This document shows positions 1 through 8,406 of a stretch of 37,571 nt of DNA, piece after piece. A program made the translations under genes and the position numbers. The stretch spans positions 1 through 37,571 of the forward strand of contig URUU01000018.1 of the NCBI GenBank assembly GCA_900551235.1, read 5' to 3'. Position 1 is the first letter of the stretch, and each line of letters opens with the position of its first letter. Below the pieces are notes generated by a model. It saw only the letters and a list, made by a program, of their open reading frames with translations, had not been told where the DNA came from and made no database searches. This DNA is from an uncultured Lachnospiraceae bacterium (GTDB taxonomy: Bacteria > Bacillota > Clostridia > Lachnospirales > Lachnospiraceae).

Positions 1-157
1 AGGTATTTTTTTATGTCAATCTCTTGGCCTATTTAAAGTATACAGGAAGCTTTCTTCTCACACTCTCTGTATATTTATTTCCGCAAATACTATCCTTTTT
101 ATTCTCTGAACTAATTATACGGTTTTCGTCTATTTTTCGCAACAAGCGAATATTCTT

Positions 158-187
158 TTGACAGTTTCCCAATTCTATGCATATAAT
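158..187 (+). promoter_or_regulatory. Sigma-A promoter of mntH
   Basis: TTGACA at 158-163 and TATAAT at 182-187 are both perfect consensus hexamers, separated by 18 bases. Transcription should start near 194, about 46 bases before the mntH start codon. The 157 bases before this promoter are AT-rich and show no gene or clear signal. Confidence 0.85.
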
Positions 188-196
188 GGCATAAAT

Positions 197-216
197 AAGT
201 TAGTTGTGTCTAACTT
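197..216 (+). promoter_or_regulatory. Probable MntR/DtxR-family operator
   Basis: A perfect inverted repeat, AAGTTAG-N6-CTAACTT, lies immediately downstream of the -10 box and overlaps the expected transcription start. Its TTAG-N6-CTAA core resembles the binding sites of DtxR/IdeR/MntR-type metal repressors. Repressor bound here would block mntH transcription when manganese or iron is plentiful. The family assignment is inference from the motif and from the metal transporter downstream; the regulator gene is not in the window. Confidence 0.65.
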
Positions 217-239
217 TGTCAAAAAGGAGATTTTACTTC

Positions 240-1493
240 ATGAAATTTAGAAAAACAAAAAATCTTAATCCAAAAGCAGAACGATTTCATTTTCTAAAGT
301 ATGTTGGTCCGGGACTTCTGGTTACGGTCGGTTTTATTGATCCGGGTAACTGGGCTTCAAACATTGCCGCCGGTTCCGGGTATGGTTATCAGCTTCTGTG
401 GATGGTCACACTTTCTACAATCATGCTGATTCTTTTGCAGCACAACGCTGCCCATCTCGGCATTGTTACCGGACTTTGTCTTTCAGAAGCTGCCAGCACG
501 TACATCAACCGGATTCTGAAAAATATCATTCTGTTTACGGCAGTGCTTGCTTCGATTGCCACAGCCATGGCTGAAATTCTGGGTGGTGCGATTGCTTTAC
601 AGATGCTATTTTCCATTCCGATCAAACCAGGCAGCATCCTGATCCTTCTTGTTGTTTTATTCTGCACGTTTACCAATGCCTACAAACGAATTGAAAAGCT
701 GATCATTCTCTTTGTCTCGTTGATCGGATTTTCGTTTTTATTTGAGATCTGTATTGCGGGAATCGACTGGAAACAGGCAGCCATTGGATGGATAAAACCT
801 TCGTTTCCTGCTCACTCCATGCCAGTCATTATGAGCGTACTTGGTGCAGTCGTGATGCCGCACAATCTGTTTTTACACTCCGAAATCATACAGAGCCGCC
901 AGTGGAATCTGGAGGATGATGCCCTTATCCAAAGGCAGTTAAAATACGAATTCCGTGACACGCTGTTTTCCATGATTATTGGCTGGGCGATCAACAGTGC
1001 CATGATCCTGATGGCTGCAGCAAGTTTTTATCAGAATGGAAACGGCACGGCTGTTGATGATCTTGCCACCGCCGGCTCTATGCTCTCACCTTTACTTGGA
1101 AATATGGCTTCTCTGATTTTTGCGGCTGCACTGCTGCTTGCCGGTATTTCTTCCAGTATCACAGCCGGAATGGCGGGCGGCACGATTTTTTCCGGCATTT
1201 TTAACAAACCTTATGATACTTCCAGCAAAGAAACAAAACTGGGTATTTTAGTTACGATGGTCCCGGCTGCCGTGATCATTCTGTTTATCTCTTCGCCGTT
1301 TCAGGGACTCGTTTATTCGCAGATGCTGCTTGCCGTTCAGCTCCCGATTACGATCTTCACACAGATCTATCTGACCTCTTCCAGGAAGGTTATGGGTAAA
1401 TATACAAACAGCAAACGCCTGAATATTGTTCTGTGGATTACAGCCCTGATTGTAACTTTCCTGAATATCGGACTTTTTGTGACCGGTTTTTAG
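240..1493 (+). CDS. mntH: Nramp-family divalent metal (Mn2+/Fe2+) transporter
   Basis: An integral membrane proton-coupled importer of manganese and possibly iron, about 417 residues, the usual length for bacterial MntH. The DPGN metal-binding motif of TM1 is present (GFIDPGNWASN, about 35 residues in), as is the TM6 MPHN motif, and about 11 hydrophobic segments follow one another. I chose the ATG at 240 because AGGAGA at 225-230 lies 9 bases upstream; the open frame extends to a TTG at 204, but that would put the operator inside the gene. It is monocistronic behind its own promoter, and the operator at 197-216 suggests metal repression. Nothing looks damaged. Confidence 0.92.
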   Translation: MKFRKTKNLNPKAERFHFLKYVGPGLLVTVGFIDPGNWASNIAAGSGYGYQLLWMVTLSTIMLILLQHNAAHLGIVTGLCLSEAASTYINRILKNIILFTAVLASIATAMAEILGGAIALQMLFSIPIKPGSILILLVVLFCTFTNAYKRIEKLIILFVSLIGFSFLFEICIAGIDWKQAAIGWIKPSFPAHSMPVIMSVLGAVVMPHNLFLHSEIIQSRQWNLEDDALIQRQLKYEFRDTLFSMIIGWAINSAMILMAAASFYQNGNGTAVDDLATAGSMLSPLLGNMASLIFAAALLLAGISSSITAGMAGGTIFSGIFNKPYDTSSKETKLGILVTMVPAAVIILFISSPFQGLVYSQMLLAVQLPITIFTQIYLTSSRKVMGKYTNSKRLNIVLWITALIVTFLNIGLFVTGF

Positions 1494-1541
1494 TATTTTG
1501 TTGTTGTAGCCTCTCCCAATTTATGTTAATATTTGGTTTAT

Positions 1542-1593
1542 AGTGTCAATTTGAGTCGCTGACACTGCATTGTGTTAAAGCATCAACTGACAC
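1542..1593 (+). promoter_or_regulatory. Repeated TGACAC/GTGTCA motifs upstream of putP
   Basis: AGTGTCA (1542-1548) and TGACACT (1560-1566) form an inverted repeat with an 11-base spacer, and a third TGACAC copy lies at 1588-1593. All three are in the short gap between mntH and putP, before the putP ribosome binding site. They could be an operator for putP, but I do not recognise the regulator and could not define a convincing -35/-10 pair. Confidence 0.35.
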
Positions 1594-1627
1594 ATTCAAA
1601 AATGCAGAAACTTAGGGAGGATTTAAA

Positions 1628-3157
1628 ATGGATGTAACACAGATTCTAATGTTAATCACGATCCTGGTCTACCTGGCTGCGATGGTTGGTATCGGTGCGG
1701 TTCTGGCAAAACAGAATCAGACCACGGATGACTTCTATCTCGGCGGACGTACACTGGGACCGCTTGTCACCGCCATGAGTGCCGAAGCCTCTGACATGAG
1801 CAGTTGGCTGCTGATGGGACTGCCTGGTGTTGCCTATCTGTCCGGTACGGCTGATGCAGCATGGACTGCGATCGGACTGGCGATCGGAACTTATGTAAAC
1901 TGGCTTGTTGTTGCTAAAAGACTTCGTAATTATACGCATGTCTGCGGAAACTCCACGACACTGCCTCTGTTCTTTTCCAATCGTTACAGAGACAACAAAC
2001 GTATTCTTTCTGTAATCGCAGCACTGCTGATCATCATTTTCTTTGTACCTTATACGGCTTCCGGATTTGCAGCCTGCGGTAAACTGTTTGCAAACCTGTT
2101 CGGCATGGATTATCTGCCAGCTATGCTGATCAGTGCGATCGTTATCGTAGCTTACACAACACTTGGCGGATTCCTGGCAGCAAGTACAACAGACTTTGTA
2201 CAGAGTATTGTTATGACCATCGCGATCGTCGTTGTATTTGGTTTTGGTATCAGCAAAGTCGGAAGTTTCCAGGCTGTTATGGACAATGCAAAATCTATGG
2301 CTGGTTATTTCAGCCTGACACATACACACGATGTTGCTACTGCAACTGCCTCTCCTTACAGCCTGCTGCAGATTTTCTCTACACTGGCATGGGGACTTGG
2401 ATATTTTGGTATGCCTCACGTACTGCTTCGTTTTATGGCGATCGGTGATGCCAATAAACTGAAACTCTCCAGAAGAGTTGCTACGGTATGGGTGGTAATC
2501 TCCATGGCTGTTTCCGTATTTATCGGTGTAATTGGAAATGCAATGACAAAAGCCGGTGTTCTGCCGACCTTAAAAGATCCGGAGACCATCATCCTGGTTG
2601 TCGCAGACCTGATCTCCAAACATGGTGTTCTGGCAACAATCATTGCAGGACTGATCCTCGCCGGTATTCTGGCAGCTACCATGTCAACGGCTGATTCACA
2701 GCTTCTGGCTGCTTCTTCCAGTGCTTCTCAGAACATTCTGAAAGAAGTATTTATGAAGGACATGAGCGAAAAGACCGGTATGCTGATCGCACGTATCACT
2801 GTTCTTGTCATCGCACTGATCGGTGTATTTATTGCACGTAACCCGGACAGCTCCGTTTTCCAGATCGTATCCTTCGCCTGGGCAGGCTTTGGTGCTTCCT
2901 TTGGACCGCTGGTTCTGCTGGCATTGTTCTGGAAACGCTCTACCTTCCAGGGTGCTCTGTGCGGAATGATAAGCGGCGGCGTTATGGTATTTGTATGGAA
3001 ATTCCTGATCCGTCCGATGGGCGGTGCACTTGGTATTTATGAACTGCTTCCTGCATTCCTTCTTGGTCTTGCAGTAAACGTGATCGTAAGCCTTCTGACA
3101 CCGGCTCCTTCCAAAGAAGTACTGGATGAGTTCGATAAAGTGGCTTCTATGAAATAA
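1628..3157 (+). CDS. putP: Sodium/proline symporter, SSS family
   Basis: A membrane sodium:solute symporter of 509 residues, close to the roughly 500 of PutP. The N-terminus has a hydrophobic TM1 followed by DDFYLGGRTLGP, typical of the SSS family, then SAEASDMSSWLLMGLPG, the PutP sodium/substrate site around TM2. The family segment LAATMSTADSQLLAASS is near residue 355. About 13 hydrophobic helices are visible. The start ATG follows AGGGAGGA with good spacing. Proline is the likely substrate from the overall match; another small solute cannot be excluded. A hairpin terminator follows directly, so this is probably a single-gene unit. Confidence 0.92.
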   Translation: MDVTQILMLITILVYLAAMVGIGAVLAKQNQTTDDFYLGGRTLGPLVTAMSAEASDMSSWLLMGLPGVAYLSGTADAAWTAIGLAIGTYVNWLVVAKRLRNYTHVCGNSTTLPLFFSNRYRDNKRILSVIAALLIIIFFVPYTASGFAACGKLFANLFGMDYLPAMLISAIVIVAYTTLGGFLAASTTDFVQSIVMTIAIVVVFGFGISKVGSFQAVMDNAKSMAGYFSLTHTHDVATATASPYSLLQIFSTLAWGLGYFGMPHVLLRFMAIGDANKLKLSRRVATVWVVISMAVSVFIGVIGNAMTKAGVLPTLKDPETIILVVADLISKHGVLATIIAGLILAGILAATMSTADSQLLAASSSASQNILKEVFMKDMSEKTGMLIARITVLVIALIGVFIARNPDSSVFQIVSFAWAGFGASFGPLVLLALFWKRSTFQGALCGMISGGVMVFVWKFLIRPMGGALGIYELLPAFLLGLAVNVIVSLLTPAPSKEVLDEFDKVASMK

Positions 3158-3170
3158 AATATCTTCACAA

Positions 3171-3222
3171 AAAACGACCATATCCGGAAAGACATTATAA
3201 TCTGACCGGGTGGTCGTTTTTT
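3171..3222. terminator. Bidirectional terminator between putP and the rhomboid gene
   Basis: AAAACGACCA (3171-3180) and TGGTCGTTTT (3211-3220) are perfect inverted arms, with T runs on the 3' side of each strand. The loop is 30 bases and contains a smaller CCGG/CCGG pairing. The position between convergent genes fits a shared terminator. Confidence 0.8.
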
Positions 3223-3264
3223 GTTTTTCTAAATTCATTTGTATAAATATTCTGTCACTTCAGA

Positions 3265-3855
3265 TCAAAACGATTGCATTTCATTTTTTCCACTTTTATT
3301 TAATACATATCCTGTGATTCCGCCTACAATTCCCCCGACGATATGTGCAGTATTGGAAATATTGTCCTGTACGGTAATCCCTTCATAAACCTGCTGCCCC
3401 AGAAAAAATAAGGCAACCAGAATAAATGTCAGTGGAATCTCGCCATCCTTAAAGCTGGTGAAGGAAGATAATAAGATAAAAGCAAACACTACTCCACTTG
3501 CACCACACAAAGCAATATACGGGAAAAAAATATAATTAACCAGGCTGGTGGCAAGTGCCGTAAGTACTACCACAATCGCCAGTGTGGACGATTTATATTT
3601 TTCTTCCAGCATCGGACCCAGCAGCAACAGATAACTCATATTTCCAATCAGATGCGACCAGTCCGCATGTCCAAAAATATGGGTGATCGCTCTTACCCAG
3701 GTCAGTGGCGACAGCAACGGCGAATGATAAGTCATAAACAACATTCTACCGGATGCACCGTCCGTTATGTAATTCAATAAAGTTGCCAGAAAACTGATCG
3801 CCACCAGACTCAATACCACCGGTGCATTAAATGTAATACGTAATTTTTTCTTCAT
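3265..3855 (-). CDS. Rhomboid-family intramembrane serine protease
   Basis: A membrane protein of 196 residues with the six-helix rhomboid core. The WSHLIGNMSYLLLLGPMLEE segment matches the conserved H-x3-N motif of the L1 loop and TM2. The catalytic serine is in the GASG motif (CGASGVVFAF) and the catalytic histidine is in the last core helix (NTAHIVGGIVGG), so the Ser-His dyad is present. It should cleave membrane-anchored proteins inside the bilayer; the substrate is unknown. Its ATG overlaps the end of the SseB-domain gene by 4 bases, so the two are translationally coupled. It is the last gene of the leftward run. Confidence 0.9.
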   Translation of the reverse strand: MKKKLRITFNAPVVLSLVAISFLATLLNYITDGASGRMLFMTYHSPLLSPLTWVRAITHIFGHADWSHLIGNMSYLLLLGPMLEEKYKSSTLAIVVVLTALATSLVNYIFFPYIALCGASGVVFAFILLSSFTSFKDGEIPLTFILVALFFLGQQVYEGITVQDNISNTAHIVGGIVGGITGYVLNKSGKNEMQSF

Positions 3856-4295
3856 ACTCTTTCTCCCACAATAATCTTAATCAAGCTTTTATCAAGTTGG
3901 ATCGTTCGGTTCCACGGATTGACAACAATTCCGGCAATTTCCGGCACCGCAATCGCAGATGCAAACAATTTATCAATATCTGCCAGAAACGTGGATTTTA
4001 CGCTTCCTCCGCCTTTTAATTCTTCTTCAAATCCTGTAAATGCTGACCACCAGTTTCTTCCGTCAGCAGTCTGAATCGCCTGCACCCGGATCTGCCCGTC
4101 TCCGGTCGGCGGCTCTACCGCAACGATAAACTGCCCTTTTTCCTGCATACGTCTGCGGACCACTGTCAGGGTATGTGCGAGCATTTCCTGCGTCGGTTCC
4201 TGCTGGAGTGCTGCGATGGCTTCTTCTATTTTTTCATTCCCACGCAGTCCAGCATCGACTGTTTCGTTCTGTTTTTTGTTTTTATGATCTGCCAT
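3852..4295 (-). CDS. SseB-domain protein of unknown function
   Basis: A soluble 147-residue protein. After a charged N-terminus (about residues 1-35), residues 40-147 resemble the SseB N-terminal domain, with an alternating beta/alpha pattern ending in AGIVVNPWNRTIQLDKSLI, the typical NP-G-like turn followed by a short helix. There is no signal peptide or membrane segment. Proteins with this domain are often of unknown role in Firmicutes. Its stop overlaps the rhomboid start by 4 bases, which suggests a shared task or dosage with the protease. The RBS AGAGGAAT precedes the ATG. A 124-base gap separates it from the upstream PAS gene. Confidence 0.75.
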   Translation of the reverse strand: MADHKNKKQNETVDAGLRGNEKIEEAIAALQQEPTQEMLAHTLTVVRRRMQEKGQFIVAVEPPTGDGQIRVQAIQTADGRNWWSAFTGFEEELKGGGSVKSTFLADIDKLFASAIAVPEIAGIVVNPWNRTIQLDKSLIKIIVGERV

Positions 4296-4419
4296 ATATT
4301 CCTCTTTTCATCTGTGCCAGGCGGATATTCACAATCTACCAAAGATTATCTCAATCCACCTGAGTCTATCTATCTCAATCAGACAATACAATCTGATTCT
4401 ACCTGCGATTCCTGCGCTT

Positions 4420-4809
4420 TCAGACTTCTGGCTTTGAAGTCATATGATACTTTTCCATGTTTTCTTTATTTCGGTATTCGTGCTTCTCATAATATCCGAT
4501 CAGTTTTTTGTCTGCATCACGAAGTGCCACCATATAAACATCTTTATTCTGTTTTTCATTGTGCGAGGTATAGATAAGATTGTTTTCTTCGCTTTTGGCG
4601 AACCATGCAACAACTTCTTTGATTCTCTCATTGGAATGTGCTCCATGACAGTTCAGAAGGCTTTTGCCAAGCAGTTCTGCACCACCATATTTATGATAAC
4701 TGGCAACTGCTGCAGGATTCATATAAATAATTTCGTGCTCCAGGTTACAGATCACAACGGATGCACGATCCTGATCAATAACACTTTTAAAATATGTTCC
4801 TAATTCCAT
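4420..4809 (-). CDS. Single PAS-domain protein
   Basis: A small soluble protein of about 129 residues consisting almost entirely of one PAS fold: an IICNLEHEIIYMNPAAVASY segment early, GKSLLNCHGAHS in the middle, and a final LIGYYEKHEY strand. No kinase, GGDEF, HTH or other output domain is attached, so it must signal by protein contact or simply bind a ligand. I prefer the ATG at 4809 to the in-frame ATG at 4827, because AAAGGATG precedes it and it then starts 4 bases after the MATE stop instead of overlapping it. It is cotranscribed with the MATE gene. The ligand is unknown. Confidence 0.78.
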   Translation of the reverse strand: MELGTYFKSVIDQDRASVVICNLEHEIIYMNPAAVASYHKYGGAELLGKSLLNCHGAHSNERIKEVVAWFAKSEENNLIYTSHNEKQNKDVYMVALRDADKKLIGYYEKHEYRNKENMEKYHMTSKPEV

Positions 4810-4813
4810 AATA

Positions 4814-6172
4814 TCATCCTTTCTCATTCAATGTCCTGCCCCGCAGATACACCAGAATCCCCACGGCATCTGCCAGGAACCATCCGATCGGGATCGATAT
4901 CCAGATTCCGGTCACTCCGATCCACGGGATTCTGGAGAGGGTATACGACAGCAGCACTCTTGTTCCAAGAGAAATGACCGTAAGCACCACCGACATTTTC
5001 GGACGGTTCACAGCGCGGTAATAGCCATAGAGCATAAACAGAATGCCAATGCCGACATAACATACTCCTTCGATTCTTAAATACTGTACGCCGACTGCAA
5101 TGATCTCCCTGCTCGTCTCGGAAACAAACAACTGCATCAGCGGCGGTGCCAGAACAAAGATGACGCAGCTGATCACGATGCAGAATAAGATCACGCTGAT
5201 CGCAGACTGGCGGATGCCCCGGCGGATACGTTCTTTCTTTCCTGCTCCGTAGTTCTGTGCCACAAAGACGGAAAATGCATTTCCAAAATCACCGACCGGC
5301 ATATATGCGATCGTGTCGATCTTGACGGCTACGGCAAATGCTGCCATAACGGTCGCACCGAAACTGTTGACAATTCCCTGCACGACCAGAATACCAAAAT
5401 TCATCACGGACTGCTGCAGGCAGGTAAAACCGGAGAGTGACATGATCTGTTTTAAATTTTCACGGTTCCATTTCATATCTTTTCTACTGATATGATATTC
5501 CGGATAACGCACCAGAAAATACAGCAGAATACCAACTCCGGAAATATACTGTGCGATCACGGTCGCAACGGCCGCACCTTTGATTCCCATGTGCTGAACC
5601 AGCACAAAGTATAAATCCAGAAAAATATTTAAAATCACGGAAATTCCCAGGAAAAATAGCGGTGTGACGGAATTTCCGATTCCGCGCAGTACGTTTGCAA
5701 TATAATTATATAAAAAGGTGGCAAAAAATCCGATAAAGACATAAAAAAGATATTCCCGCATCGCCGCTGTCGTTTCCTGCGGCACCTGGAGCAGGCGGAT
5801 CATCGGATTCATCCAGATATAAATGATTCCGGTCAGGATCACTGCCAGCGAACCGATCACAACCGCGGAAATAAAAATGCCGTTTCGGATCAGATCCTGG
5901 TCTTTTTTACCATAAGCCATCGATAAAAATGCACTGCTTCCAAGACAAAGCCCGATGACGATCGATGTCAGGAAAGTCATTAACGTGTAAGACGAACCGA
6001 CTGCTGCCAGTGCATTATCTCCGATATAACGGCCGACCACCCAGGTATCAACCAGGTTGTAAAGCTGCTGAAGCACATTTCCGAGCATCAGCGGAACTGC
6101 AAATTTCCAGAGGCTCGAAGTAATGTTTCCGGTCGTCAGATCTATATTTTTTGTTTTCTTTTGTTTTTCCAT
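4814..6172 (-). CDS. MATE-family efflux transporter (copy 1)
   Basis: A polytopic membrane protein of 452 residues with about 12 hydrophobic helices. MATE signatures include PLMLGNVLQQLYNLVDTWVVG in TM1 (split as PLMLGNVLQQ / YNLVDTWVVG), the repeat of that pattern in the second half, and FVAQNYGAG after TM7. The family exports drugs, cationic metabolites or peptides using a Na+ or H+ gradient. The substrate cannot be told from sequence. It starts 10 bases after the methyltransferase gene, with only a weak ribosome binding site, so translation is probably coupled. A second MATE gene lies on the other side of the methyltransferase; the two are clearly diverged in sequence. Confidence 0.92.
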   Translation of the reverse strand: MEKQKKTKNIDLTTGNITSSLWKFAVPLMLGNVLQQLYNLVDTWVVGRYIGDNALAAVGSSYTLMTFLTSIVIGLCLGSSAFLSMAYGKKDQDLIRNGIFISAVVIGSLAVILTGIIYIWMNPMIRLLQVPQETTAAMREYLFYVFIGFFATFLYNYIANVLRGIGNSVTPLFFLGISVILNIFLDLYFVLVQHMGIKGAAVATVIAQYISGVGILLYFLVRYPEYHISRKDMKWNRENLKQIMSLSGFTCLQQSVMNFGILVVQGIVNSFGATVMAAFAVAVKIDTIAYMPVGDFGNAFSVFVAQNYGAGKKERIRRGIRQSAISVILFCIVISCVIFVLAPPLMQLFVSETSREIIAVGVQYLRIEGVCYVGIGILFMLYGYYRAVNRPKMSVVLTVISLGTRVLLSYTLSRIPWIGVTGIWISIPIGWFLADAVGILVYLRGRTLNEKG

Positions 6173-6182
6173 TTCTTACTTT

Positions 6183-7013
6183 TCACTCATTTTCTTTTCT
6201 AAGCTGCCAGAATGCCACGGCACTTGCCGCTGCCACATTTAAGGAATCCACGCCATGTGACATTGGTATTTTGACGGTATAGTCGCAGTCTGCGATCGTT
6301 CTGGACGTCAGTCCGTCTCCTTCTGTTCCGAGAAGGATTGCCAGCTTTTCTTCTTTCTGCAAAATCGGATCATCGATGCGGATGGAATCATCACTTAAGG
6401 CAAGTGCCGCCATTTTAAATCCCATTTCATGCAGAAGCTGAATGCCGCCCTCCGGCCAGGAAATGGAGTTATCCACAAAAGTCCACGGAATCTGAAAAAC
6501 TGTCCCCATACTGACGCGGATTGCCCGGCGGTAAAGTGGATTGCTGCATGCCGGTGTCAGAAGAACTGCATCCATATGCATCGCTGCCGCCGAGCGGAAG
6601 ATCGCCCCGATATTGGTGGGATTGACTACTTCTTCCAACACCGCAATACGGTTTGCATTTTCACAGATTTCCCGTACAGACGGAAGTTTCCGGCGGTGCA
6701 TCGCACAGAGCATGCCTCGTGTCAGTTGAAAGCCGGTGATCTGTGTGAGCACAGCAAATTCTGCGGTATACACTGGGATCTGCCCGCAGCGTTTTATGAT
6801 CGGTTTGGCTTCTCCCTCAATGTGCTTCTTTTCCACCAGAATAGAGATTGGCTCGTAACCGGCATCCAGTGCACGTTCCACAACCTTCGGGCTTTCTGCG
6901 ATAAAAATCCCCTCTTCCAGGTTTGCCCTGTTCAGAAGCTGGATTTCTTTCGTTCTTGCATATACGTCCAGCTTCGGATCTTTAAAATCCGTAATTTCTA
7001 TGATATCTGACAA
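6183..7013 (-). CDS. SpoU/TrmH-family RNA 2'-O-methyltransferase
   Basis: About 276 residues. An N-terminal substrate-binding domain (residues 1-105, with FIAESPKVVERALDAGYEP) precedes the SPOUT methyltransferase domain. The three family motifs are visible: NPTNIGAIFRSAAA, ILLGTEGDGL and VKIPMSHGVDSLNVAAAS. It should methylate a ribose 2'-OH in tRNA or rRNA using S-adenosylmethionine. I choose the TTG at 7013 because GAGGAG lies 9 bases upstream; the frame is open far upstream, but that extension is out-of-frame MATE sequence. The start overlaps the upstream MATE stop by 16 bases. Being sandwiched between two MATE genes is odd. Confidence 0.88.
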   Translation of the reverse strand: MSDIIEITDFKDPKLDVYARTKEIQLLNRANLEEGIFIAESPKVVERALDAGYEPISILVEKKHIEGEAKPIIKRCGQIPVYTAEFAVLTQITGFQLTRGMLCAMHRRKLPSVREICENANRIAVLEEVVNPTNIGAIFRSAAAMHMDAVLLTPACSNPLYRRAIRVSMGTVFQIPWTFVDNSISWPEGGIQLLHEMGFKMAALALSDDSIRIDDPILQKEEKLAILLGTEGDGLTSRTIADCDYTVKIPMSHGVDSLNVAAASAVAFWQLRKENE

Positions 7014-8368
7014 TTTTCCGGTCTCCTCTGATGTATTTTTTTCCTGACAAAATAAAAGCAGATTACCTGCATAACGATCGTGAACAACCAGGAACCCGGA
7101 TACGAAATAAACAGCACATACAAAGAACGATGATACGGAAAAATTCCAAAGATCCATACCACCCGCATACCAACCGTTCCGATAATGGAAAGGATCATCG
7201 GCACGGCAGAATATCCCATTCCTCTTAGTGCTCCCGGAAACAGATCCATGATGCCGCACAGGAAATACGGTACGGTCGTGATCGACAAAATTTCCATTCC
7301 GCAGCGGATAACTTTTTCTTCTTCGGTATAAATTCGAAGGATCTGAGGTCCTAACAGATAAGAACCGCATCCGAGCACACCGGCAACAACAACGGTCAGG
7401 ATCATACAGTCAATCAGCACTTTGTCCATACGTTTATACTTGCTGACACCGTAATTCTGGCTTGTAAAACTCATACATGCCTGCGTTACGGAATTGACTG
7501 CCGCATAGAGAAATCCAAGTATATTATTGGCTGCCGTATAACCTGCCATGGCGGTCGATCCGAAAGAATTGACCGATGACTGTAAAAGTACATTGGAAAA
7601 GTTGATGATCGTACTCTGGATTCCCGCCGGGATGCCAACCTGGAAAATCTGTTTCAGGTAAACGCCTTTGATCCGCAGTTTTGAAAAACGGAGCTGGTAG
7701 CTGCCCTCCGATTTGTACAGGCACCACAATACCAGTACGCAGGAGATCAGTTGTGAGATCACCGTCGCGATCGCCACGCCTTCCACCGACATATGGAGAT
7801 AAATGACAAAAAACATATTTAATGCCGCATTGATCAGTCCGGAGATGATCAGAAACAGAAGCGGCCGCTTCGTATCTCCGATTGCTCGCAGGATCGCCGC
7901 CCCATAGTTATAAAGCATGAAAAACGGCATGCCCATAAAATAAATTCTCATATACAGCGCAGACTTGTCAATGACATCGTCCGGCGTACCCATCAGTTCC
8001 AGTGCACCCCTCGCAAACAGAACACCGACAAACGCCATGATCACACCGCTGACCATCGCCAGCGTGATCGAAGTATGTACCGTCTCCGACATCTCTTTTG
8101 ACTTGCCCATCGCGTAAAACCTTGCCGCCAGTACATTTGCCCCAAGTGAAATACCGATAAAAAGATTGGTGAAAACATTGATCAGGGCGGTGGTTGAACC
8201 CACCGCCGCCAATGCCTGTTTTCCGCTGAATCTTCCCACCACGATGATATCCACTGCATTGAACATCAATTGCAGAATACCGGATAACATCAGTGGGAGT
8301 GAAAACGAAATCAATTTGTCCATGATACTTCCATTGCACATATCAATTTCATATTTACTGTTTTTCAA
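6998..8368 (-). CDS. MATE-family efflux transporter (copy 2)
   Basis: A polytopic membrane protein of 456 residues with about 12 helices in two homologous halves. FSLPLMLSGILQLMFNAVD in TM1 and SFTSQNYGVSKYKRMD after TM7 are typical of MATE exporters. It is only distantly similar to copy 1, so this is not a recent duplication. It starts 38 bases after the end of the 857-residue LRR-CAP gene with no terminator between them, so readthrough from that secreted-protein operon is plausible. Its 3' end overlaps the start of the methyltransferase gene. Substrate unknown. Confidence 0.92.
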   Translation of the reverse strand: MKNSKYEIDMCNGSIMDKLISFSLPLMLSGILQLMFNAVDIIVVGRFSGKQALAAVGSTTALINVFTNLFIGISLGANVLAARFYAMGKSKEMSETVHTSITLAMVSGVIMAFVGVLFARGALELMGTPDDVIDKSALYMRIYFMGMPFFMLYNYGAAILRAIGDTKRPLLFLIISGLINAALNMFFVIYLHMSVEGVAIATVISQLISCVLVLWCLYKSEGSYQLRFSKLRIKGVYLKQIFQVGIPAGIQSTIINFSNVLLQSSVNSFGSTAMAGYTAANNILGFLYAAVNSVTQACMSFTSQNYGVSKYKRMDKVLIDCMILTVVVAGVLGCGSYLLGPQILRIYTEEEKVIRCGMEILSITTVPYFLCGIMDLFPGALRGMGYSAVPMILSIIGTVGMRVVWIFGIFPYHRSLYVLFISYPGSWLFTIVMQVICFYFVRKKIHQRRPENCQIS

Positions 8369-8406
8369 AACAAAAACCTTCCTTCTTTACTGCTCATATT
8401 ACTTTA

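Noticed and set aside
1652..2419. Long minus-strand open frame opposite putP
   Set aside because: It mirrors the codon pattern of putP, has no ribosome binding site and gives a composition (many C, H, Q, R) typical of antisense frames.
4345..4380. Direct repeats of TATCTCAATC before the SseB-domain gene
   Set aside because: Only two short copies and no promoter or operator context. Not enough to call a regulatory site.
7014..7370. N-terminal extension of the SpoU-type methyltransferase
   Set aside because: It is the MATE gene read in another frame. The TTG at 7013 has a good ribosome binding site and gives the normal family length.
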